Below are positions 1-7,632 of a DNA stretch of 64,000 nucleotides, piece after piece. Each line of letters begins with the position of its first letter. Position 1 is the first letter of the stretch. The stretch comes from G963674685 sp964591275 (GTDB taxonomy: Bacteria > Lernaellota > Lernaellaia > JACKCT01). The position numbers and the translations under genes were made by a program. The stretch spans positions 1 through 64,000 of the forward strand of contig CAZQAE010000023.1 in assembly GCA_964591275.1 (NCBI GenBank), given 5' to 3'. A model generated the notes under the pieces. It saw only the letters and a list, made by a program, of their open reading frames with translations, did not search any database and was not told the origin of the DNA.

Positions 1-225
1 GGGATCGGCGATGTTGGCCTGCGATACCAGCTTCTGGTGAAGACGAAGAGCCCTTCCCTTCAGCTCTGCAATATCGAGCGTGGGGAAAAGGAGATCACCG
101 AAGCTCTGGAGACTGTTTGCACTGTCCTGAGCGCCATCGAGGCTGGGCATTTCTGGAAAAACCGATCATGGGCCTGCGCGGATTGTCAGTACCGCTACAA
201 GTGCGACGAGGGAGGGTCGCCATGA
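1..225 (+). CDS. PD-(D/E)XK (Cas4/RecB-like) nuclease, C-terminal fragment
   Basis: The frame is open from the first base of the window, so the gene starts outside it. The visible 74 residues contain YQLLVKTKSP, which resembles the last catalytic strand and helix of PD-(D/E)XK nucleases of the Cas4/AddB type. They end in a cysteine cluster (CADCQYRYKC) typical of the C-terminal iron-sulfur segment of these proteins. Family knowledge: such nucleases act on DNA ends in recombination, phage or CRISPR settings. The stop overlaps the next start as ATGA, so the two genes are translationally coupled. The catalytic residues proper are outside the window, so activity cannot be judged. Confidence 0.6.
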   Translation, partial: GIGDVGLRYQLLVKTKSPSLQLCNIERGEKEITEALETVCTVLSAIEAGHFWKNRSWACADCQYRYKCDEGGSP

Positions 226-410
226 TCCTCTCACCGTTCATTCATCATGAAGGGCGCTGGTACATCATACTGGGCTGGGAGCGGGGGATGACTGCCGGGA
301 AAGAACTCTTGCTTCGCATGCTCACCGATGAAGAAGCGCGTTTGCTGGAGTCCTATCGGGAAAACTTCGATGCCGAGGCTTGGGCACTCATCAGGGGGAA
401 GGATCAATAA
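222..410 (+). CDS. Small protein of unknown function coupled to the nuclease gene
   Basis: Sixty-two codons, starting at the ATG that overlaps the TGA of the nuclease gene by four bases; the end of the upstream gene carries GGAGGG as a ribosome site. The product is acidic and aromatic-rich, with a helical C-terminal half (LTDEEARLLESYRENF). I do not recognise a family. The 3' end overlaps the convergent regulator gene by seven bases. It is probably an accessory of the nuclease, inferred only from coupling. Confidence 0.5.
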   Translation: MILSPFIHHEGRWYIILGWERGMTAGKELLLRMLTDEEARLLESYRENFDAEAWALIRGKDQ

Positions 411-742
411 AGGACGGTATCGAGGAACTTCAGGAAGATCCGAAGCTGATCTTCGTCCGCAATACCAAGCCTTTCCCTGATCGCCTTTTCCAACGCCTTC
501 TTGCCCGTCAATCCGTGCTCGAAAACCAACATCTGCCTGGGTGGGATCCCAAGAGCATCGGCCAGCTTGAATAGGATGGCCGTCGACGGGAACCGCTCTC
601 CCCGTTCACATTCCCCAATGAATTTGTAATGAACATCGGCTTGTTCGCCGAGCTGCTGCTGGGTCAGGCTCTTCGCAGTCCTTAGGGCGCGGATGCGTCT
701 GCCCAACAGTTGCCTTTGGCTTTTAAGTGCTTTGTCTTCCAT
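404..742 (-). CDS. XRE-family helix-turn-helix transcriptional regulator
   Basis: A 112-residue protein with an N-terminal HTH_3 domain: LGRRIRALRTAKSLTQQQLG, then a recognition helix and the ECERGERFPS turn, residues about 12-66. The C-terminal 45 residues are an oligomerisation-type helix with no enzyme signature. The start at 742 is chosen because the domain begins directly after it; the longer upstream frame has a non-coding look. It diverges from the lipoprotein gene at 892, and a strong sigma70-like promoter for that gene lies in the 150-bp gap, so it may regulate that gene, itself, or the nuclease pair; this is inference. Confidence 0.8.
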   Translation of the reverse strand: MEDKALKSQRQLLGRRIRALRTAKSLTQQQLGEQADVHYKFIGECERGERFPSTAILFKLADALGIPPRQMLVFEHGLTGKKALEKAIRERLGIADEDQLRIFLKFLDTVLY

Positions 743-800
743 TCGGAAAAGCGTACAGCGCGCAAGAAAATCATAAACACCCGTATTGCTGCATATCGTG

Positions 801-828
801 TTGACATGCAGTATCACGAGGGTAATAT
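801..828 (+). promoter_or_regulatory. Sigma70-like promoter of the beta-helix lipoprotein gene
   Basis: TTGACA at 801-806, a 16-bp spacer and TAATAT at 823-828, pointing at the gene that starts at 892. A near-perfect inverted repeat flanks it (TTGCTGCATAT at 786-796 and ATATTGCAGCAA at 855-866), a possible operator. The ribosome site AGAGGAG is at 876-882. Confidence 0.6.
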
Positions 829-891
829 GAAGAATATGCACGGCTATTATTCTCATATTGCAGCAAATCAACTCCAGAGGAGAAACCAAAA

Positions 892-2259
892 ATGAACCGA
901 ACGAAAAGCTTTTTCTTTCTGATCCTGCTTATCAGCCTGTTGATGAGCGCCACCATGGCTACAATCCTTTCATGCGGAGGTGCAGGTGTCGGCGGCGATG
1001 ATGACGATGGACAGGAAGTCAACGACGATGATGATGCGGACGACGACGACATTGACGATGATCTGGATGATGACGCGGACGATGATGTGGACGATGACGC
1101 GGATGACGATGTGGACGACACAACCGGCGTTTTCGTTGCGCCCTCAGGCGACGATGCAAATCCCGGCACAATGGCGGCGCCCAAGCGCACGATAGACGTT
1201 GGTGCGGCCCTAGCATTTACAGCGGGCAAATCAGTCTATGTCGCTGCTGGCGAATATACAGAATATGTGAAAACAAAGGTCTCTCTGTCCGGCGGTTACG
1301 AATCCTCTAGCTGGATGAGAGATATTGATGTTTATGTCACAACAATAAATGCGGGAGAGTCTACGGCTGTGGAGATAAGTGGTTCAAATCCCGTAGAAAT
1401 TCACGGCTTCACCATCAATGGTGGTTCGGGAGACAACAGCTATGGCGTGCACAACAGCAATTATGGCACGGTGACGATTGCAAACAACGTCATTGACGGC
1501 GGATCGGGAAACCTCAGCTACGGAGTGTACAACGATGGCACGACGACGCTAATGAACAACGTCATAGACGGCGGATCGCCGACAGGCGGCCAAAATAGAA
1601 GCAACGGCGTGTACAACTCCGGCACGATGACGCTGACGAACAACATCATCGAAGGCGGGTCGGGTATCGGCTTCAGCCGTAGCGTATTCAATTCGGGCTC
1701 TACAACACTGATAAACAACATCCTCAACGGTGGATCGGGAGGCGATTACAGCTACGGCATGTACAATGACGGGGGAGGCACCGCAACGCTGGTGAATAAC
1801 ACTATCGACGGCGGATCGGGAAGCTACAGTCACGGCGTACTAAGTTTCCACATGACAACTCTCGCAAACAACACTATCAACAGCGGGTCTGGGAGCTCTT
1901 ACAGCTTTGGCATATACAACTATAATGTCACAGTTGCACTGGTGAACAACGACCTGTGGGGCGCGGACATGGATTGTAAGATTTATTCAAACCAAACTGA
2001 TGAATGCGAGGCCAATACAGTCGCTGCAGTCAACGCCTGCGCATGGACTGGCTGCACCGAGGCATCGGGCAACATCAGCGACGACCCATTGTTCGCCGTC
2101 GACGGATACCACCTCACTGATTCAAGCCCCTGCATCAATACCGGCATTGATCCCGTACCGGGTTACATTAGCGCTGGCTTCGCGGACTTCGACTTCGACG
2201 GCGATGCGCGCCCCTACGACGCAGGCTGGGACATCGGCGCCGACGAGTGGACGCCATAA
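892..2259 (+). CDS. Exported beta-helix lipoprotein with Asp-rich spacer
   Basis: 455 residues. The signal peptide ends in a lipobox (ILSCGG, lipidated Cys28), so the product should be membrane-anchored. Residues about 35-77 are an Asp-rich spacer of DDDA/DDDV units. A DUF1565-like start follows (APSGDDANPGTMAAPKRTI), then about seven imperfect repeats of the type NNVIDGGSG..SYGVYN between residues 165 and 345, which would fold as a right-handed parallel beta-helix. The C-terminus (GDARPYDAGWDIGADEW) is common to such repeat proteins and reappears as a remnant near 18900. The role is unknown; a surface carbohydrate or adhesion function is possible. Clear ribosome site at 876-882. Confidence 0.85.
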   Translation: MNRTKSFFFLILLISLLMSATMATILSCGGAGVGGDDDDGQEVNDDDDADDDDIDDDLDDDADDDVDDDADDDVDDTTGVFVAPSGDDANPGTMAAPKRTIDVGAALAFTAGKSVYVAAGEYTEYVKTKVSLSGGYESSSWMRDIDVYVTTINAGESTAVEISGSNPVEIHGFTINGGSGDNSYGVHNSNYGTVTIANNVIDGGSGNLSYGVYNDGTTTLMNNVIDGGSPTGGQNRSNGVYNSGTMTLTNNIIEGGSGIGFSRSVFNSGSTTLINNILNGGSGGDYSYGMYNDGGGTATLVNNTIDGGSGSYSHGVLSFHMTTLANNTINSGSGSSYSFGIYNYNVTVALVNNDLWGADMDCKIYSNQTDECEANTVAAVNACAWTGCTEASGNISDDPLFAVDGYHLTDSSPCINTGIDPVPGYISAGFADFDFDGDARPYDAGWDIGADEWTP

Positions 2260-2450
2260 CGGTTTTTGTGAAAGAGGCAACTCCAAACGCCACCGGCTGC
2301 GATTTTCAACCGGCGTTCACAGACGACATGTGGTTCTGGGATCTGTCCAACAACGAGGACGGTCAGTGGGTCAACTTCAACGACTTCGACGACGGTCCGC
2401 TCGCGGGTGTGCTGATGGTCCGGCCCACCTTGCTGGTTCCGAACGATTAG
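2247..2450 (+). pseudogene. 3' remnant of a secreted-protein gene
   Basis: A 67-codon frame overlapping the end of the beta-helix gene by 13 bp. The sequence (MWFWDLSNNEDGQWVNFND, then GPLAGVLMVRPTLL) looks like the beta-rich C-terminus of a larger exported protein with no N-terminus or signal peptide. GC content is clearly higher than in the preceding gene and resembles the oxidoreductase gene that follows, so the two may have arrived together. No ribosome site is visible at 2247. Confidence 0.4.
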
Positions 2451-2456
2451 TCCTCC

Positions 2457-3572
2457 TCACGGAAACAGCAGCAGCTTCTCCGGACTGAAGTTGACGATCT
2501 CGTCCTCCCGCCCGTCGCGGATCTTGAGCAGCCACTCCGGATCGGCCAGGATCTGGCGTCCGACCGCGACGAGGTCGAACTCGTCTCTCTCCAGGCGCTC
2601 CAGCAGCTTCTCGATGCTCGCGGGGCTCGTCTCTTTCCCGGCGAAGCTGCGCAGAAAATCGCCGTCCAGCCCGACGCTGCCGACGGTGATCGTCGGCTTG
2701 CCGGTCAGCTTCTTCGTCCAGCCGGCCAGGTTCAGGTCCGAGCCGTCGAACTCCGGGATCCAGAACCGGCGCGTGCTGCAATGGAACAGGTCAACGCCGG
2801 CGTCCACCAGCGGCGCGAGGAACGCGGCCAACTCGTCGGGCGTCTGCGCCAGCTTTTCGTCGTAGGCGCCCATCTTCCACTGGGAGAAGCGCAGGATCAC
2901 CGGGAAGTCCGGGCCGACCGCCTCGCGGACCGCGCGGATCACCTCGACGGCGAACCGCGTCCGTTGAACCAGGTCGCCGCCGTAGCCGTCGGTCCGCTCG
3001 TTGGTCGTCGACCAGAAGAACTGGTCGATCAGGTAGCTGTGCGCCCCGTGGATCTCCACGCCGTCGAAGCCCAGCGTCTTCGCGTAACCCGCCGACGCGC
3101 CGTAGGCCGCGACCGCCTCGTCGATGTCCGCCTGCGTCATCTCGACCGGCGGCTGCCCCTTGCCCTCGTAAAACGGGTGCGGGACGGGCGACGGGCCGTA
3201 GCCGGGGACCTTCGGGTCAGGCGGCATGTCCGGCTGGCGGATGCTGCCCACGTGCCAGAGCTGCGGGACGATCGCGCCGCCCTCGGCGTGGACCGCGTCG
3301 ACGACCTTCTTCCACCCGGCCAGGGCGTCGTCGCCGAAGAAGTCCGGCACGTCCGGGTAGCCGTGCGACGCCTTGTGGCCCACGGCGGTCCCCTCCGTGA
3401 CGATCAACCCGACTTGCGCGGCGGCCCGTCGGCGGTAGTACTCGACGACGTCGTCGGTGGGCACGTTGCCTGGCGATTGGCTGCGTGTCATCGGCGCCAT
3501 GACGACGCGGTTGCCAAGTTCTATGTTTCCGAATCGGAAGGAGCGAAACAGGGTGTCATGTTGACGGCTCAT
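2457..3572 (-). CDS. NADH:flavin oxidoreductase, Old Yellow Enzyme family
   Basis: 371 residues, usual length for OYE/NemA-type ene-reductases, which use FMN to reduce activated C=C bonds in the cytosol. Visible landmarks: N-terminal barrel entry LFRSFRFGNIELGNRVVMAP; the substrate-binding HGAH motif with YLIDQFFW; YGGD..QRTRF; and the FMN-phosphate end LVAVGRQILADPEW. The start at 3572 is chosen because a strong ribosome site (GAGGAG) sits just before it. The gene is strikingly GC-rich, with nearly all third positions G or C, unlike its neighbours, which suggests recent transfer. It has no operon partner. Confidence 0.88.
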   Translation of the reverse strand: MSRQHDTLFRSFRFGNIELGNRVVMAPMTRSQSPGNVPTDDVVEYYRRRAAAQVGLIVTEGTAVGHKASHGYPDVPDFFGDDALAGWKKVVDAVHAEGGAIVPQLWHVGSIRQPDMPPDPKVPGYGPSPVPHPFYEGKGQPPVEMTQADIDEAVAAYGASAGYAKTLGFDGVEIHGAHSYLIDQFFWSTTNERTDGYGGDLVQRTRFAVEVIRAVREAVGPDFPVILRFSQWKMGAYDEKLAQTPDELAAFLAPLVDAGVDLFHCSTRRFWIPEFDGSDLNLAGWTKKLTGKPTITVGSVGLDGDFLRSFAGKETSPASIEKLLERLERDEFDLVAVGRQILADPEWLLKIRDGREDEIVNFSPEKLLLFP

Positions 3573-3963
3573 GGCTCTCCTCGTTTTCATATTCGGTCTG
3601 AGTCGGCTTCGGACGTTCGATCTTACACCGATCTCGATTGACATTGCGTGGGACGAACCTTAGGTAATCCGGTATTCCCCATATCAACTGTGAACGCCGG
3701 TCGAAAAGTGAAGCGATTTCCGGCGCTTTAATTTGTGAAGCACCTGACACGAGATTATCGATCCTTCCTGTCTGTGTCTAGTATCCTTTGAGTTGGTTGC
3801 TATTCCCGAGGGCATCCAAAGGGACGCAGATCCTTTGCGCCGGTTCAACAACGCAGTCGGACTCGCGGCGCCCGGGACAGTTGGCCTACCGAATCATCGA
3901 GTTGAAGTCAGGACACATTAGCATTCAGGTGCGGCGTATCCCCACACAGCAAGGAGGTAAATA
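3573..3963. other. Gap of about 390 bp without a recognised gene
   Basis: It holds the 5' flank of the oxidoreductase gene and, at its right end, the strong ribosome site AAGGAGG of the EcsC-like stump. No RNA gene or clear promoter is seen. Confidence 0.5.
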
Positions 3964-4026
3964 ATGAGCATGACACAGGAAACGATAATGAAAGGCCTGG
4001 ACTGGGCCTATGACCAGGCTTGCTGA
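3964..4026 (+). pseudogene. EcsC-like gene stump
   Basis: A perfect ribosome site (AAGGAGG) precedes an ATG reading only twenty codons to a TGA. The peptide KGLDWAYDQA matches the usual beginning of EcsC-family proteins. The remaining 200 or so codons are absent, and the sequence changes directly into an IS3-type end, so this is the 5' stump of an interrupted gene. Confidence 0.5.
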
Positions 4027-4159
4027 CCAAGTTTGGCGAGAATCCTGATGATCTGCTCCTGCGTAAAACGACTTCGCCTCATGATCCATGCTCCTTTCCT
4101 GGGCCAATATTAACCCAATACTCTCATTTTGCGTGGACCAGTTTTTGGGGAGCAGGTCA
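4008..4159 (-). mobile_element. IS3-family insertion sequence, terminal remnant
   Basis: Reading the minus strand from 4159: a terminus beginning TGACCTGCTCCCC, a short leader with AGGAAAGGAG as ribosome site, then ATG at 4082 opening MRRSRFTQEQIIRIL, the usual start of IS3-family OrfA (helix-turn-helix subunit). The frame collapses after about 20 codons and closes at 4008. Only about 150 bp of the element survives, fused to the EcsC-like stump, and no opposite end is seen nearby. Confidence 0.65.
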
Positions 4160-4191
4160 TTAGGACGGGCTGTGAATATGTACTGAAATTG

Positions 4192-4218
4192 AGCCGAGGA
4201 TTGTCCTCGGCTTTTTTT
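4192..4218 (+). terminator. Rho-independent terminator
   Basis: Nine-base-pair stem AGCCGAGGA / TCCTCGGCT with a TTG loop, followed by a run of T. It points rightward and probably belonged to the interrupted EcsC-like gene. It also lies just past the end of the minus-strand defence operon, where it is in the wrong orientation to stop that operon. Confidence 0.8.
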
Positions 4219-4317
4219 AGATGTCACCTAATCACTGTAAAGGAGCCGGTAGACCAGGCAGGAGTAGTAAAAACGAGGCCCAGTAGAGTAGTCCGCAGCA
4301 TTATTTGCACACACAAG

Positions 4318-7300
4318 CTATTCGTCCTCAAATCCATAGTGTTCGAACTTCAGCGCGTTGGCGTTTTCACTCACAATACGAACGATGTCGCTCTCAACTC
4401 CGTCAGCCACCTTGATCTCAATCTCCATCGTGACAGAAACCCGAGCCCCAGGTAGAGCAGCCAGATGACTGAGTACTTCATCAGCAATTCGACCTGCATC
4501 TCGACCTACTCGTGTGCCATTCAATTTAACTGATCCGACGAAGGCCGTGGGTTTGGATGGACCAGGCGGCTGAACCGGAGGCGTCTCACCATCCGGTGGA
4601 CCATCACCTCCGGGGCCTAGCTGGCCAACATCAGTGTCAATAGGTCGCGTCGGGGTAGACGGTTCGACCTTCTCGGCATCTTCTTCCTGCTGCTTACGAG
4701 CCACATCGACCTTGACGATGCAGGTGCTGCTATCGAGAGAAGACGGAGCGGTACCGAGTCGGAGTCCCAAATAACGACCGCTGTCCTCGTTGTAGAGTTC
4801 AGCGGTGGCAAAGGTCTCGCCTGGAATTAGAACCGAAGCCCCGTCTCGTACCGCGCCTACCAAGGTCTCACGTCCGGTCACCCGAGGCAGATACAGATAG
4901 CGAGGAAACCACTCAGCCAAGTCAGCGATGGTGACGTGGTCGCGGTCTTTCCAAAGATACTGATCCAAAGTCATCCGCAGTCTTACACCGCCCATGCTCG
5001 GCAGGAGTAGCTCGTCCTGGACCAGCCTCTTTCCTGTACGATCGGCAAGCGATCCGTTGCCTGATATCTTTGTTTCCTCCCAACTCACCGATGAAGCGGG
5101 GTCGCTCTGGTAAGGCACTAACGCATGAGTCCACGTCGCTGCAATGCGAAGGTCCATAGTACGATCACACTCCGATATCTTGGACTCGGCCTGAGCGAGT
5201 TGGAACTGGTCAAGGTTCAAACCTTGCTTATCTTTGAGAATGGAAGTCCACGCCAGATACTGAGCCGACGATGCCATCAAGCCCTCAAGCGACTTCTCGT
5301 CCGGTGCGGCAAAGACCAGACAGTTGCGGTTTAAGCGTGGAGAGTTGCTTCTCTTGGACAGGAACTCATCGGCAGCCTTGCGGGCTTTCGAGTCGTTCAA
5401 GTTCCGTTTATGTGTGTGTTCGGGACGCAGGATCACCAATCGAGCCGTTGGGTCGTCTGGAACATCTGCAGTGTTCTGAGGACAAATGTGAACGCCCGCG
5501 AAGTGCCCAGAGCTGCGGTCTTTCTCAAGCCGAGTTACGATCTCCGCGTACAGATCTTCCGGTTCACGCAGCAATGCTGCAGCCCGGTCCTCGGCAGTGC
5601 GGTTCAAGTTGGGACGTGTGGAAAGCCAATACCTGTTTCCATCCTGATGAATGTACTGCCCCCTCTCGCTGACCCGACGCAGGGCATCGCCAAAGGTGGC
5701 CACGGTTTCTCCCGGTTGGGCACAGGCAAGTCTGATCCGCTCTGAACCAACACCTGGCGTGGCGCTCTCAGCCCCAGGAGCGGTCCCAATGTAGAGAGCA
5801 CGGGCGACTCGCCGGCAAGCCGAGTAGCGGCCCATGTTTCGGACCTCCTGGTCGATTTTCAAGGGCAACGAGTTCGGTCCGTCTACATCCTGGCTGATGA
5901 TGGGCTCCCATACATCAGGCAGATAGCGAGTCAGTTCACTCTTCACGGCATGGTCATCCATTGGGATCGACGCAGGCATGATAAGCAGCCCCCCGTCTTG
6001 CGACTCCCAAAGACGGTGAATCACTTTCGCCAGCAGGCGCAACACACCACGGGTTCTCTGAAATTTGTCGAGCGTACTCCAGTCGTCGTAGAGCCTGCGA
6101 AACAACTCGGGGTGTATCGGATAGCTCGCTATAATCTCGTCCTGGTAGGCGCCCTCCCCACAATCACGAGGGAAGTCCTTGTCGTTGTCCCGATACATCT
6201 TCGCAAAGGCGTTGATAGTGGCGTCGCGAGCTGCGAAAGCATCTTTGCCGCTGAGAGGCTCAAAGAGTCGCCGTCTCACAATCTCGAATCCCTCATCACT
6301 CGTGGCTGCCCGCCAAGGTTTGGCGACGCGAGAGAATATGTTCTTCAGCACATCGAGCGCCTTGATGCCGTTCTCACCACCGATCTCGATTCGAGACTGG
6401 GGGACCGATGCCACAACGAGTGTCCTGGGAGCAGCCTTTGCGGCCTCGGTCAACGCCTGAGCAAAGCTTCCCTGTGAGTCGAATGTACCCGCTGGCAGAT
6501 CGTTCTTGTCGAAGAGCTGCCGTGCATAAGCTACCCACTCATCGATGAGAATAAGGCAGGGACTGTAAGCACGAAAGAGCTTGCTCAAGGTATCTGAACC
6601 AGGGCTGGTTCCATTTTTATCGGAGTCAGCGACCATCGCGTAGCCCGGGGCTTTCCCGAGTTGCCATGCCATCTCACCCCAGATGGTGCGAACTTCGGTG
6701 CCATCAGACTTTACCGATACTTCTCCGGGTGAAAGCGCCGTGCCCACAAGCACCGCACGGTTGGCTTTGGGAGCGACGTTCACTCCCGCGTCTGAAAGAA
6801 CCGGTTCAATGCCTTCCAGGCTTCCAGTCTCCACCCCGCTGAAGAGGTGAAAGAGAGCGAGCATGGAGTGCGTCTTTCCGCCTCCGAAGTTGGTTTGAAG
6901 TTCAAGCACGGGGTCACCCCCGGAATCATTCATGCGTTGTAGAGCTCCGGCCAGGAGGTCCCGCAAACCGATTGTTATGTAAGTTCGGCGATAGAACTCG
7001 TGCGGATCGAGGTACTCCTCTGATCCCCGGTCCTGGTAAACCTGCGCCAGGTCCGCCGCGAATTCAGCCTGCATATACTGTCCCGAGGCCACATCTTTGT
7101 GAGGGCTGATGATCTCCCGCCAAGGTTTCAGCCCGGCCTGCGGCATCCCATCCAGATTTAGCTGCTGATAGCGCGTCTTGTTACGAGCTTGCTCCTGGAA
7201 AACCTGCCTCTGGAGGTCCACTCGCAGCGTGCCGAGCTCTTCGGCAGGGTCAAAGGCGGAAACGGCCTGCAAGAGCCTTTGCATGGTATCGAGAGCGCGG

Positions 7301-7620
7301 TAGACATCATCTGAATTGAAGGGCTTTTCGTGTGCCCACTTGTTGCGGACCTCAATCAGCTCACCCACATAGGATCGCTCAACGTGCCCGAGCACATAGC
7401 GGAACACACTCTGCCAGTTGCCAGTCATCGCCACGAAGAGCGCTTGAGTGTCCCAATGGATGCTATCTCCATCGCGCCTGATGCCTCGGATACGATTTGT
7501 GACATCATCAACCCAATAGCTGCCGAGCTTTGACTTCAACTCTCGCTCAACAAAGGGGGTCAGCCCAGTTTTGGTATGGTCGAGTCCTTTGCGGATTCGG
7601 TCCCTGTTACTCATGGTCAT
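4318..7620 (-). CDS. Swt1-type HEPN / DUF499 AAA-like ATPase, defence associated
   Basis: 1100 residues. The N-terminus (about 1-125) is a Swt1-family HEPN domain with the RNase-type motif R92-x4-H97 in RNKWAH followed by the usual FNSDDVYRALDTM helix. A large DUF499 ATPase follows, with Walker A GGGKTHS (246-252) and Walker B LILIDE (356-361). The C-terminal region has a Pro-rich linker (about 980-1010) and a small alpha-beta domain. Family knowledge: HEPN domains with RX4-6H are usually metal-independent RNases; DUF499 genes recur beside DUF1156 methyltransferases in defence islands. It is last in the operon, 12 bp after the methyltransferase. Inference: the ATPase senses infection, perhaps via unmodified DNA, and unleashes the HEPN domain. 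Confidence 0.85.
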   Translation of the reverse strand: MTMSNRDRIRKGLDHTKTGLTPFVERELKSKLGSYWVDDVTNRIRGIRRDGDSIHWDTQALFVAMTGNWQSVFRYVLGHVERSYVGELIEVRNKWAHEKPFNSDDVYRALDTMQRLLQAVSAFDPAEELGTLRVDLQRQVFQEQARNKTRYQQLNLDGMPQAGLKPWREIISPHKDVASGQYMQAEFAADLAQVYQDRGSEEYLDPHEFYRRTYITIGLRDLLAGALQRMNDSGGDPVLELQTNFGGGKTHSMLALFHLFSGVETGSLEGIEPVLSDAGVNVAPKANRAVLVGTALSPGEVSVKSDGTEVRTIWGEMAWQLGKAPGYAMVADSDKNGTSPGSDTLSKLFRAYSPCLILIDEWVAYARQLFDKNDLPAGTFDSQGSFAQALTEAAKAAPRTLVVASVPQSRIEIGGENGIKALDVLKNIFSRVAKPWRAATSDEGFEIVRRRLFEPLSGKDAFAARDATINAFAKMYRDNDKDFPRDCGEGAYQDEIIASYPIHPELFRRLYDDWSTLDKFQRTRGVLRLLAKVIHRLWESQDGGLLIMPASIPMDDHAVKSELTRYLPDVWEPIISQDVDGPNSLPLKIDQEVRNMGRYSACRRVARALYIGTAPGAESATPGVGSERIRLACAQPGETVATFGDALRRVSERGQYIHQDGNRYWLSTRPNLNRTAEDRAAALLREPEDLYAEIVTRLEKDRSSGHFAGVHICPQNTADVPDDPTARLVILRPEHTHKRNLNDSKARKAADEFLSKRSNSPRLNRNCLVFAAPDEKSLEGLMASSAQYLAWTSILKDKQGLNLDQFQLAQAESKISECDRTMDLRIAATWTHALVPYQSDPASSVSWEETKISGNGSLADRTGKRLVQDELLLPSMGGVRLRMTLDQYLWKDRDHVTIADLAEWFPRYLYLPRVTGRETLVGAVRDGASVLIPGETFATAELYNEDSGRYLGLRLGTAPSSLDSSTCIVKVDVARKQQEEDAEKVEPSTPTRPIDTDVGQLGPGGDGPPDGETPPVQPPGPSKPTAFVGSVKLNGTRVGRDAGRIADEVLSHLAALPGARVSVTMEIEIKVADGVESDIVRIVSENANALKFEHYGFEDE

Positions 7621-7632
7621 TGTTCAATTCCC

